A stretch of DNA of 57,032 nt from Micromonospora andamanensis (GCF_016863495.1 NZ_BOOZ01000047.1:1-57032), one strand, 5' to 3'; shown: positions 35,101 to 42,274, numbered from the stretch's first letter. A program made the numbers and translations. Notes: generated by a model not told the origin, from the letters alone.

Positions 35101-38100
35101 CGTTCGTCCGCCTCGTCGACCGCCGTGGCGCCGACGAGCTGATCTACATGGCCAAGGAACTCATCCCCGAAGAGCGGACCGACGAGCACGGCAACCCGGC
35201 GTACGACGTCATCGTCAGCACCGCCCACAAGTCGAAGGGCCGCGAATGGCGCAGCGTACGGATCGCCGACGACTTCCCCCAGCCACAGGAGAACACCGAG
35301 ACAGGGGAAGTCGTTCTGCCCGCCGCTGAGATGCTGCGTCTCGCCTACGTGACCGCCACCCGGGCCAAGGAACGTCTCGACCTCGGGTCGCTGGGATGGA
35401 TCCAGGACTTCGCCAGCCAACCGGCCGCCCAGACGCCGCCGCAACCCCGCCCGGGTACCGATCGTGCCCCGGCGCCCCGCCAGGCGGGCAGGGCCGTACA
35501 ACAACTCGACCTGTTCGCCACCGTTGAGCCGTCCCAGCCCGCCCACGACCGCAGCGACGAACCGGACGCGGCGCCGGTCGCGGGCCCACCGCAGCCGGCA
35601 CCGGCCCACGAACCAACGGCAGCCGCCCCTGCGGCCCTTGAAGACCAGCCCTCGCGAGCCGAAGCCCTCGGACAGGCCACGGCCGTCACCGAGGCCGCCG
35701 ACGCGCACGCCGAACTCTACGTGGCTGACGAGGACACGCACTCGGCCTCCGCCCCACAGCCCGATACGCCGAGCCCCAGCTCACGGTCCACGGCCGTAGC
35801 CGTCATGACCCGCTACACCCCGGCCGGAAGCACCTTCACCGTCGAACGCGGCACACGCTGGATCAAGGTCGTCAACCAGCACCAGTCCGCGTACGCCTTC
35901 GTCGACCCGGCAACCGACGAGTGGTACTACGCCAAAGACTGGCGCAGCCCGAACAAGAGGCATCCACTCAACGCCGAGGAACGTGCCTGGCTCGCCGCCC
36001 AGCTGCCCGACGACCTACCCCAGCCCCAATCCACCATCGCCTCGCCCGAACCATCCGTGGACGACGACGGCCTCGCCGAGGACCGCGACGATCTACCGCA
36101 GGCGGACTCGGGCGACAGGCCGTCGGTGCAGTCCACCGGCCTGGACCAGGAGAGCGTGGTCGCCTCGCCCGACCCCTCCGACGCCGTACCGGCCAACATT
36201 GCCGGAGACGTACCCGGTACCGAACCAGCACCGGCCACCACCGACACCCTCGACCCTGCACCGGCCCGAGTCGAGGACGAGCCCGAACCACCTACATGGC
36301 CGACGCCCGCCCGCCGGGCCCAACTCATCAAGGCCATCGAGGACTACGCACCCCGCTACACCGCGCAGAACACCAACGGATACGTCAACTCCCCAGCCTG
36401 GTACGTCGCCACCACCCACGTGCCCGGCGGCGCCAGTGACGAGGAGTGGGCATGGATCTCCGACTACATCGCCGAACACCCCGAGGTGCTTAGCCGCCGA
36501 CCGCTGAGCCACGACGAGCTGCGCGAGCGAGATCGCGCCGTTTCCCAAGACCTGTCTGTCCGCGCCGCTCAGGCACTCGAAGCAGGCGACTATGATACCG
36601 CGCTGACCATCGTTGACCAGGCCGAACCCCTCTACCTGCACATCGAACCGTGGGACGAGTACCGCCAGTTCATCCACGATGAAGCGGCCTCGCGCCCAGC
36701 CGCCCCACCACCCACCCCCGACCTCTCCCAGGAACAGACCGCGACGGCCGAAACCGCACTCGGCGACCGGGCCCTCTCACTTACGAGCCAGTCTGGGGCG
36801 CCGGACATCCCGGAGCCAGCCGCAGGTGCCGACCAGTCCGAGGACGACGTCACGGGTGCGCCGGGAGAGGCCGACACCGAGGCGACGACGGCAACTACCA
36901 TCCCTACCAGTCGGACACCGGAGCCAGCGCCGCAAGCAGGTGCCCAGACCACCCCCCGGCCGAACCCAGCGACCGATCGATCGGAAAACGTCGTACCGCC
37001 GGATCCGTTCGCACCATTCACCGCCGTTGAAGCGGCCCGCATCGCCCACGCCGTGCAGGACTGGGCAGCCAATTGGTACGGACAGGCGGGCGCCTTCACC
37101 TTCAGCCGGGAAGACGCGGTCCGGTACGTCGCCGAGGGGCACCTCCAGCAGCTTCATGGACACTCCCTCGCCGAGGTGATCGCGGCGGTCGACGCCTACC
37201 TCGACGCCCATCCGGAGATCCTTCAAGCCGGCCGCCTCACCGACGAACAGCGCGCGCAGCGACAGCGAAAGCGCAACGAGCGGGCACAGCAGCTATCCAG
37301 AGCCAGCTACCGTGCCTTCCAGGCTGGCGACCTCGACCAGGCCGAAGCGCTCATCGACGAAGCTCAACTCGCATCCCCCGACTACCAGCCGCCCAGGACG
37401 ACCTGGGCCGAGGTACGAGCGCGGATCGCCGCCGCCCGCGACACCCGAACACCGTCGCCGACCAACCTCGCCCCGCCCCAGCAGGCTGCCCCGAAGACCG
37501 CCACCACCAGACGCCAGCAGGATCGCACCGATACCAAACCAACCGGCGACCACGAGCCAGCACCACCGCGTACCTCAACGGCTAGCAGTACCGAACGCAT
37601 CCGGCCGCCCGCCACGCCGGCCACACCCCCGCGGCCTGCAGCCTCACGCCGGGTACAGCAGAGTGCCGGACCCGACGACCTGCGCCAGTGGGAAGACCGC
37701 GCCGCGATGTATGAACGATGGGCGCAGCTTGCGGCCATCACCGGCCAGCCGGGCATGTACCTCCATCGCCCCGGCCAACCTCCCCAGCCGCTCACCCCCG
37801 CCCAGGCCATCGACGCCTTCAACACCATGATTGACTGGGTGCGCCGTACCGGCGGCGTCGGCGCCAGACTCGCGTACAACGGCGTCTACATCAGCCTCGG
37901 CGCCACCGGCGACCCCAACCCCCAGCTCCGGATCGCCGTCGGCCATCGCACCAGCTTCACCGACCTTCCGCTGGCCAACCCCTGGCCACCCCCCGCAACC
38001 CGCGGCAACCTCCTGCGGAAGATCATCAACTACGTCGACGCGGCCGAAGACCGAGCGATCAAGCTGCGCCGCCGTATCGCAGAGGCCCTGCGAGGCACCG

Positions 38101-38915
38101 CGAATCTCCGACGCCACGCCGCCTCTCAGAACGGCAGCCAGGCACCGGCCGGCCTGCCCACCACCCGGACCGCTCCTGCGGCCCGGCCACCGCACAGCGC
38201 CCACACCGCCACAGCCGAGCGAGACCAACCATCGACCGGTCCCCAGCCGCCGACGTACCCCCCGGCAACCGGAGAACCCGAGCCCAGGAGCTTGGCGGGA
38301 CTACGCCAGCAAGTCAGCGCGTGGGTCGCCCAATCGGTCATCTACGAGCACATCGCCACCGCCGCCGAAGCGCACCCCGGGGGATTCGCCCGTCCGGGGC
38401 ATTCACCGTTGACCGAGGCTGAGACGGCGGCGTGCCTTGCGGCAGCCGCAGCCCAGGTCCGGCAGGAACACACCGCCACCACGCCCGTCACGTGGGGACG
38501 CGTCCAGGTCGGCCTCCGCCCGGTCGATGATCGAGTCGAGGCACATCTTTCCCTCGACGGAATCAACGGTGTCCCGGTCCCGGTTTCGGACGAGCCGAGC
38601 CGGACGGTCAGCGCGATCACCGAAGCGATTACCAACGCCAGGTCGAGATCGGCACAACTCGCCAGACGAGCCGACGACCTCGCCGCGCGGATCGCAGACC
38701 AGCCAGCTTCCGTGAGCAGGCCACCGCGACCGTCGCTGTCGTTTCCCGCGCTCCGTCGTCCAAAGCCTGGTTACGGCACCGACAACGGCCGACAGGATGC
38801 CACCCTTGCAGGTGCCCGCTCACCGGCCGCCGACATCCAAAAGGGGCCCAGTACGAGGGAAGGGCTGTCGCCTCGTGCTCCGAACGTAGCAAGTACCAGC
38901 CGCACCCGCCGATGA
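26154..38915 (+). CDS. Giant DNA methylase / SNF2 helicase / DUF2958 / UvrD helicase fusion
   Basis: One uninterrupted frame of 4,253 codons from the ATG at 26154. Residues about 150-350: N6-adenine methylase with SAM motif VLEPGCGSGN (from 250) and catalytic-type motif GNVPFG (312-317). About 930-1560: SNF2-type helicase with GTGAGKT (951-957), DEAH (1111-1114) and QSLGRGQRQG (from 1456). About 2061-2157: DUF2958. About 2603-3090: UvrD/PcrA-type helicase with GTGKT (K2632), DEAQD (2810-2814) and HKSKGREW. At 3117-3121: QLDLF, a beta-clamp-type motif. From about 3382 on, two unknown domains each occur twice, separated by disordered Pro/Ala linkers. The first part is related to DarB-like methylase-helicases that protect incoming DNA from restriction. 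No start codon exists in this frame between 26198 and the methylase region, so residues about 35-124 overlap a separate 90-residue gene. Confidence 0.9.
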   Translation: MTSPSNHRENPATDLTDGPDAAPHYEYAAEEPKDAEPVRSTGQGALDADLAGPGSGDGGPGGVLRPTGPGHRGRDRDDDADARGPGPGRGGLPEQAPAAQHRPPRGGEPRDAANGLPGTRRDGVDPDRLRFRPNGQRDLAPSGERERVEANLAAVRILRALRAEQRPATAAEQAQLARWSGWGATPQLFDERDKYAHRFADERAELRELLGDDGYQAARTTTLNAHYTDAAYVAAMWDALRALGLTSGRVLEPGCGSGNMIGLAPEGMQMVGVELDPTTAAIAQALYPDARILAESFADTRISEGAFDAAIGNVPFGSHKPHDPQYNPDRRHSIHNHFLLKSLHLVRPGGIVALITSRYTMDGTDDAHQQARAQMADLADLVGAVRLPATAHAVAAGTEVVTDLLILRRRSPEATPTSATWLTARATELPGAREGIAPASIPVNEYFLAHPDLVLGESLVDSSRHGPALTVRGTGPTGPALVEALRHITTDARSRGLVVTPAARAVEDQPDVVFHSDLQQQEGLFQDLGDGRFTQIRNGRPARHDPPKTQIAELRSLIRLRETVVALLDEEAAHREDTPTMARLRADLNRYYDTYVSLYGHINRYKSSTSTRRDVKTGQQVESEQRRYPPMGGFRSDPFWPYVAALEDFDDETQESSKADIFRGRVVVPPTPATRAESPDDALVICWDTYNEIRLDHIAQLLDLDNEEQARQALGDLVYDEPGTGRLVRKTEYLSGNVRRKLADAQAAAETDERFATNVEALRRVVPRDLTAGEIEARLGSPWIDASYVQQFLREILEDDRITVSNIGARWAVSGGSKDTVLAHTVWGTKARCAQDLAANLLNSQTIEVTKTKDLGGGKKTTVKDTEATAFAQAKAQQLDARFRAWLWEEPQRGTALGKTYNDRFNALVPQSFDGETVTAPGMSAAYRLRPHQMAAVARIRNTPGVGLFHGTGAGKTLEMIVGGMELVRLGLVSKPAYVVPKDVLGQFQREFLRAYPRARILAADSEDLRGHKRRQFVARCSTGTWDAIILSHNAFKKIPVSKGVQVDYLNAQLDRLKAHLANAEDADRFTVKDIEKQVENLKEEIKELLAKPSDAGVEFERTGIGYLFIDEAHTYKNLRVISSITELAHKGNQITADLDMKLGYLRRTYGRRVVTLATATPLDNSPAEIMTMIKYAAPELLADAGIEEDDQFHATFIQPRRRVEMTADGSRFESKTRYARFVNIPELQRLLFSFADIKTKKDLKLGEPTIIGGQQEILSVPASAELREHMAGLAMRARVVTGGKPPLRRTVNGEMKEDNILWISNDGRAGSLDLRLVGRSTRETQKVDVTADRIAEIWAEHKDDVYFDENGEPEPRRGSLILVFCDLGVPKDGWNVYEELRDKLVDRGIPAGEIRFAQEAKDQRKKAQLQQDARNGKISVLVGSRAKLGTGVNIQRRVIAIFQMDPTWKLTPITQSLGRGQRQGNANPAIHHIFLVTENSYDPFFWQKVDTKAKFTDQILDQNNTARTIDAVEDDNGGRIEPAVMFAVGAGRPELLELARVEETFSALELERRIWHNEQFTFKTTIAQSHRTIADLEQRIQQAEQVIARRPDLRGDAFSITLADRTYDRRVDAGAALIGGLQAAVRNLPRGGKKHLQLGALGPFPLSALVDYPVIGPTSVTITLHDVPEGMLWLDAKDLPDQDPTGLIRKIENRLTNVEAIRQRDTEHIERLRANIEQAESRVGQPFPRQDELDQNAARLRELQADLKILDGPIAAPESSPDPVDVDLPTTAVTSAPTTRGSTGGSTRASDLTTAPDTDSRSIGRDSQDEATSQPEGNIADEPHPQQPEVAQPAFRADHPAIAALLVRALDDNLLRQTARVNELDNFAHVVGPWLSDQMMAAFDDDPNSELARAYLADTRVARQIQQLVTEQLWNRVRHHDDALPGSAETSTETPTDHSPDDHTSEAARSDPSSAPDAADATHAPPNSPAVDNGEQRTPDRGQPDADRANRSAQSEADADRDGAAVTPVQHRPNAVPASAHDDAIPVAGEGPDALGKPRHERQGQSEHALPETQRARRGHPFYPPADLAVPALYATEQQPNGDKIIYLHYFGGGNDWWIAEYDPPTGEGFGYACINGDADNAEWGYHSLVELEQIRRGLLIIERDLHWTPRPARELRLPGWRADTGPIATPAEASAPTEPVEPVRGPAAEASESPTLDRTASDKASTATPASVAPAAPALPDEDDQAIAGPARQPQTASPAVQDEGSSTAATSVGETPSAGQEPPPSLTTVPPAAAGAAATPTPGGTPALAPDIAASFAGGTPYTSRNRIRGPLRGTKTAANQLMRLPRWKTIIQSPGGQYQAEKDLAHTIDEFKTLTVDDSDPREILDLSVRLARQSRDLRAARDHPGVDPVLAMLDNLARISSMLATDLVATAVTPKRWQRVFPDAPARPLPQADPIPATEPAGTEQVTPHCTVEPSAPALGPAAAPGEAATELLTTPPPALDSRPTPAATTPPIDVGAAGADEPAAIPDTAVAEAGETWITRIQITVDSTGVTVTGTRGGPREDGLRSLLKGHRFRYIDGQWRYFGRRADRDHAVSEIQAWLQEQDQADKRVSRRAPQFPPTEQQQRIIDAYQQGKTIVVQALAGTGKTSTLQMLAHLDDRRIAYIAFNRSIADEAKRKFPRNVTADTSHAFARAGLQNSPLRDKVSKVGPRGEGAQWPEEWAEVLGVSAPLGPQALAPEAVARLVMATVRKFRESDDDKIAPRHLPDSLHQPDGQTVAAAVLALAERAWADLNDPDGRLRMRHDDYLKIWALGRPRLPYDVIFFDEAQDIAPVLGKVIKDQPVQTVVVGDSNQSIYAFRGAVDALRGWPADITLPLTQSFRFGPAVADIGNQFLARLDSPWRLAGNPALTSTIGAVTEPDAILAWTNAGAVASVFESFDAGRRVALVGGGRAIEDIAKAAKDLQAGRRTTHPELANFAHWDEVREYVESDDDAQSLRAFVRLVDRRGADELIYMAKELIPEERTDEHGNPAYDVIVSTAHKSKGREWRSVRIADDFPQPQENTETGEVVLPAAEMLRLAYVTATRAKERLDLGSLGWIQDFASQPAAQTPPQPRPGTDRAPAPRQAGRAVQQLDLFATVEPSQPAHDRSDEPDAAPVAGPPQPAPAHEPTAAAPAALEDQPSRAEALGQATAVTEAADAHAELYVADEDTHSASAPQPDTPSPSSRSTAVAVMTRYTPAGSTFTVERGTRWIKVVNQHQSAYAFVDPATDEWYYAKDWRSPNKRHPLNAEERAWLAAQLPDDLPQPQSTIASPEPSVDDDGLAEDRDDLPQADSGDRPSVQSTGLDQESVVASPDPSDAVPANIAGDVPGTEPAPATTDTLDPAPARVEDEPEPPTWPTPARRAQLIKAIEDYAPRYTAQNTNGYVNSPAWYVATTHVPGGASDEEWAWISDYIAEHPEVLSRRPLSHDELRERDRAVSQDLSVRAAQALEAGDYDTALTIVDQAEPLYLHIEPWDEYRQFIHDEAASRPAAPPPTPDLSQEQTATAETALGDRALSLTSQSGAPDIPEPAAGADQSEDDVTGAPGEADTEATTATTIPTSRTPEPAPQAGAQTTPRPNPATDRSENVVPPDPFAPFTAVEAARIAHAVQDWAANWYGQAGAFTFSREDAVRYVAEGHLQQLHGHSLAEVIAAVDAYLDAHPEILQAGRLTDEQRAQRQRKRNERAQQLSRASYRAFQAGDLDQAEALIDEAQLASPDYQPPRTTWAEVRARIAAARDTRTPSPTNLAPPQQAAPKTATTRRQQDRTDTKPTGDHEPAPPRTSTASSTERIRPPATPATPPRPAASRRVQQSAGPDDLRQWEDRAAMYERWAQLAAITGQPGMYLHRPGQPPQPLTPAQAIDAFNTMIDWVRRTGGVGARLAYNGVYISLGATGDPNPQLRIAVGHRTSFTDLPLANPWPPPATRGNLLRKIINYVDAAEDRAIKLRRRIAEALRGTANLRRHAASQNGSQAPAGLPTTRTAPAARPPHSAHTATAERDQPSTGPQPPTYPPATGEPEPRSLAGLRQQVSAWVAQSVIYEHIATAAEAHPGGFARPGHSPLTEAETAACLAAAAAQVRQEHTATTPVTWGRVQVGLRPVDDRVEAHLSLDGINGVPVPVSDEPSRTVSAITEAITNARSRSAQLARRADDLAARIADQPASVSRPPRPSLSFPALRRPKPGYGTDNGRQDATLAGARSPAADIQKGPSTREGLSPRAPNVASTSRTRR
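26254..26526 (+). CDS. Small protein nested at the 5' end of the giant gene
   Basis: A 90-residue protein; ATG at 26254 with GGAGG 7-8 nt upstream. The codon pattern in this frame is strongly G/C at third positions, whereas the overlapping giant-gene frame loses that bias exactly here. The sequence is helical and acidic (DRVREMEDPEAFFARLGQDIEAAIE, YLSRLQRLNTARHEAESHVMRRMVYLE), with no known motif. It is probably a real protein made with the giant methylase-helicase. It lies wholly inside that gene's reading frame as annotated, an odd arrangement discussed in the findings. Confidence 0.75.
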   Translation: MLNLYGAQAKEHWTQTWPDRVREMEDPEAFFARLGQDIEAAIETTTRTLAGPAPAGEGYLSRLQRLNTARHEAESHVMRRMVYLEPDETE

Positions 38916-39097
38916 CGCCGAGCCGATCGACTTCGACGAGATCAACCTCCAGCCGACGCATGACCCGCCGAAGGCCGGCACTCGGCAAGTCATGATCGGC
39001 AGCCACTAGTCATCGCATGCTGCCACTGTATCGGTCGCTAGCGGAGCGCCGAGTCGGTGCGTGCCCGGGGGACGGGCGCGGGCCGTGGTCCGGAAGA

Positions 39098-41881
39098 ATG
39101 GGGGCCGTGACGAAGCGTTCCGTCGCGTCGGGCAAGCCGATCGAGCACCGTGTGCCCACGCCTGGCACCGTTCGGCAGCTCTACGGCACTGCGTTCGCGT
39201 GCGCGAAGCCTGGATGCAGTGCGGAGCTGTACACACTGAACGTGGACACCGGTCAACATGTCCTCAACAGCCGTGTGGCCCACATTCACGCGCGCAGCGA
39301 AGGCGGCCCTCGCTGGGACCCAGCCATGAGCGAAGCTGACAACCGCGGTGTCGGCAATCTCCTCCTGCTGTGCCTTTCTCATGCGTGGGAGATTGATCAG
39401 GTCCCGGACGAGTACCCCGCGGAGATGCTGCGATCCTGGAAGCAGGACCAGCTGGCCGCCTCTGAACGCGCGCACCGTAGTTGGCAGATCAGCGATGAAG
39501 AGGCCCGCGAGGTGGTCGCACCCTTTGACCTCGACGCCGTCATCGAGAAGATCAGCGCAGTCGTGCCGTTCAACCCACGGATGCGCAGCCGGATCGAGAC
39601 GTGGCAACTGGCTATCCGGCGAGGCCACGCCATGCGAGTCTCCCGGTTGACACCGCTCGTGCCGATGGAGCGGCGGCCGGCGGTACTCGCGTGGATGGTG
39701 GCGAGCCAAGAACCGCTCGTTGAGGTCCCAGTGGGGCAGGTCCGCGTTCTGGTGGGCCGGCTTGGTGCCGGCAAGTCGGAACACGCACTGCGCTGGTGGG
39801 GGCAGGCTCTCCAGGTGGCGGCCAACGACCCGGACACCGAGATTCCGCTGTTTCTTCCCGCTCGGCACATCACTGCCAGCTTGGAATTGGCGATCGCCAA
39901 CGAGCTCGGCGGGGACCCCTCCGGCCGCTGCCAGGTGGTCATCGATGACCTGGACAGTGTCCCGTTGCAGGAAGCAGCCCGTCTCCTCGCCGAGGCTCGC
40001 CAACTCGTCCACACGTGGCCCGAGGTCAGCGTGCTGGCGACCGCACGGCCGGGGATCCCCGTGCCCGACGAGGAGAAGATCCTTATCCAGCCGTGGCCGG
40101 CCCAGCGTGGCGCCGAGCTGGCGAGGTTGGCGCTCGGTGACGATATCCCCCGGCAGCTGTGGAACACCGAAACGGCTGACCTGCTCACCAGTCCGCTGAC
40201 GGCTCTTGGCCTGGCGGCCCGACTACACGCTGGCCGCGACGTCGAGGTATCCCGGGCTCAACTCCTGGCTGAACTCGCGACGATGGTGATCGACGCGAAG
40301 AGCCACGAGTTTGCTGATGACACGTGGCAGGACCTAGCCCGGTTAGCCGTTCGGATCCTTGGACAGTCGCAGCCAGTTACCTGGGCCTCGTTCGGGTCGT
40401 TGCCCCGCGTCCGTCGCCTCACCGCAACGGGCCTCGTTGTCGGCGACCACACGGAGCTGACTTTCGCGTTGCCGGTCTTCGAGCAATACTTCGGATCCGA
40501 AGCCCTCCGGATGGGCCTGGTTGACCTGGAAACGATCGCGGCGGCCAGTTCGTTTCCGCGGTGGCGGTACGCGCTCGCCTTCGCCGTGTCCACCGCCATT
40601 GAACAGAGTCAAGAACGTCTCTTCGTCGGCCTTGCGACGGTCAATCCGGCGGCAGCATTCTGGGTCCTCGATGAGATCGCCGACGCCGGTGCGGACCGCA
40701 CCCATGACGGTCCATCTGATGAGGCGATCGCGGCGCTCATCAGTCGTCGCGACCCTACCGGCGAGCTCACCGTCGAGCCCGACCTTGCCATCCGTGCAGG
40801 GCAGTGGCTGCGCGGCGCGGAACAGGCCCTGTTAACCGGACTCGGGCCCCTGGCTGAGTCATTGGCACGACACCGCGACGGTCGCCTCGTTCAGTGGGGC
40901 ACCTGGTTACAGAACGGCTATCTGACGCTCGCTCGCTCGCGCGACCAGTTGCCGCCGCCGGACGTCGTCAAACTTCCCGAAATGTTCCCCAGCCTCGGCC
41001 GATGGCACCGCGTCGAGGGGTTTCGCTTTCCGACCTCTGACTTTGGTCGCTGGCTGCGCGCCCAGGCCGCGCTGCAAGAACAACTCCAGAACGCGATCAG
41101 GAGACGGACCCTGCCCGTTCCCCGCACCTCATGGCTGGCCCGGGAACGGCTTTACCTACTCGCCGAGTTCGTCTACAACTTCAGCGCCACACGCCGGCGC
41201 CGTACCATCGACCTCGCCGAACTGCGCGACACCGTCACCGAGTGGATGGAGCGGGTGAACCAGTCGGTGTGGGCGACGTGGCAAGGCACAGGCCGCTCCG
41301 TCGACTCGGACGACATCCGGTGGCTCGCCGCTCAACTGGTCATGGAGGACGGCGACAGGCTCCTGCCGCCCTGGCCCGAAGGCGATCAATCCACGACAGG
41401 CAGGTGGAGTTGGCAGACGTACTCACCGGAACTGACCTTGACCCTGGCGACGGACATCGTGCGACAAGCCCTGATCGGCTACCGGCAGCTGGTCGAAACC
41501 TCGTTCCCTGCCTTCGGTGACGCCTTGGGGCTCTACAGCATGCTGCCCGTACGAGTCGAAGGACTCCTCCGGCGCCCCGTCAATACCGAGAACGCGTACA
41601 CGATCGACATGATCGTCAGCCTGGACCCCGACCGCGATGCGCAGCGATCGGACGTGCCGTCCGTCGACCTGCGACTCGTACCCGACGAAGGTCATGTGTT
41701 CTGGACCTTTATCCAGGAACGCCGCAGCACAGCTCGGACGACGTTCGGCCAGAGCCCGCTCCAGAACGTAGACCTGCCCCTGGGCCACACATGTTCGGCG
41801 ACCAGCCTGGCGTACCGATGGCTAGTTTACGATCTTGCCGGAGTCGGCTGGCTCAAGGATCACCACGGTCTCCTCGATTGA
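39098..41881 (+). CDS. HNH nuclease fused to STAND-type NTPase (defence candidate)
   Basis: A 927-residue protein. Residues about 33-102 are an HNH nuclease: C35 and C40, AHIHARSEGGPRWDP (H62, H64), then DNRGVGNLLLLCLSHAWEID (C92, H95). A linker leads to a P-loop NTPase with Walker A GRLGAGKS (220-227) and Walker B VVIDDLD (280-286), followed by a sensor-like LATARPG and a helical winged region. The last roughly 400 residues show no known fold and may be the ligand-sensing part. An N-terminal nuclease plus a STAND-like ATPase plus a large sensor is the layout of Avs/NACHT antiphage proteins. Start: ATG at 39098 or GTG at 39107; neither has an ideal ribosome-binding site. No partner gene is coupled to it. 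Confidence 0.85.
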   Translation: MGAVTKRSVASGKPIEHRVPTPGTVRQLYGTAFACAKPGCSAELYTLNVDTGQHVLNSRVAHIHARSEGGPRWDPAMSEADNRGVGNLLLLCLSHAWEIDQVPDEYPAEMLRSWKQDQLAASERAHRSWQISDEEAREVVAPFDLDAVIEKISAVVPFNPRMRSRIETWQLAIRRGHAMRVSRLTPLVPMERRPAVLAWMVASQEPLVEVPVGQVRVLVGRLGAGKSEHALRWWGQALQVAANDPDTEIPLFLPARHITASLELAIANELGGDPSGRCQVVIDDLDSVPLQEAARLLAEARQLVHTWPEVSVLATARPGIPVPDEEKILIQPWPAQRGAELARLALGDDIPRQLWNTETADLLTSPLTALGLAARLHAGRDVEVSRAQLLAELATMVIDAKSHEFADDTWQDLARLAVRILGQSQPVTWASFGSLPRVRRLTATGLVVGDHTELTFALPVFEQYFGSEALRMGLVDLETIAAASSFPRWRYALAFAVSTAIEQSQERLFVGLATVNPAAAFWVLDEIADAGADRTHDGPSDEAIAALISRRDPTGELTVEPDLAIRAGQWLRGAEQALLTGLGPLAESLARHRDGRLVQWGTWLQNGYLTLARSRDQLPPPDVVKLPEMFPSLGRWHRVEGFRFPTSDFGRWLRAQAALQEQLQNAIRRRTLPVPRTSWLARERLYLLAEFVYNFSATRRRRTIDLAELRDTVTEWMERVNQSVWATWQGTGRSVDSDDIRWLAAQLVMEDGDRLLPPWPEGDQSTTGRWSWQTYSPELTLTLATDIVRQALIGYRQLVETSFPAFGDALGLYSMLPVRVEGLLRRPVNTENAYTIDMIVSLDPDRDAQRSDVPSVDLRLVPDEGHVFWTFIQERRSTARTTFGQSPLQNVDLPLGHTCSATSLAYRWLVYDLAGVGWLKDHHGLLD

Positions 41882-41900
41882 AGCTGGTCGTCTCCCGTAG

Positions 41901-42173
41901 CTTGTCGCGAGGCTGCCGAAGGGCGAACCTCTCGCAGGAACCCTGCAAGACATCGTTCGAATTGTCGTTCGCGATGAGGAGTCGATGCAAATCATCGGCA
42001 AAGCTCGCATCGCTCGCAACTTTCTTGCGCATGAAGGCATGGCGGTTGACCCAGTTTGGGATCTTCTCCTGCAGGACATCGCGGAGCGGGCAAGTCTTCT
42101 TCGGGCAGCGGCTGGTGATCTCGTTGGCGGTGACCACCTGACGTGCCGCATGCGCGTTTCGCGGAGGGGGTAA
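41901..42173 (+). pseudogene. HEPN-like gene fragment
   Basis: A frame of 90 codons with a coding-like composition but no normal start at its beginning. An internal ATG at 41985 would give 62 residues. It reads LPKGEPLAGTLQDIVRIVV, then KARIARNFLAHEGM and a helical tail. RNFLAH fits the Rx4H motif of HEPN ribonuclease or nucleotidyl-binding domains that are frequent in defence genes. It begins 20 bp after the HNH-STAND gene. It is most likely the 3' remnant of a lost gene, or a small gene whose start I cannot identify. Confidence 0.35.
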
Positions 42174-42262
42174 CCGTCGTAGTGCGACGCCGACGTCGAG
42201 CATGTGGTGAAGGTGTACCTGAAACGTTAGAAACCTGAGTTTTCCCAACATGATGTTCCGCC

Positions 42263-42268
42263 TAGAAT
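42263..42268 (+). promoter_or_regulatory. -10 element of a probable leaderless promoter
   Basis: TAGAAT ends 6 nt before the ATG of the DUF4238 gene, the spacing seen when transcription starts at the start codon itself. No Shine-Dalgarno-like sequence precedes the ATG, which supports a leaderless transcript. The -35 region is poor. Confidence 0.5.
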
Positions 42269-42274
42269 GTTGCT

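Noticed and set aside
33810..35741. 643-residue leftward open frame over the UvrD-type helicase region
   Set aside because: Antisense shadow of the giant gene; its sequence has no recognisable domain.
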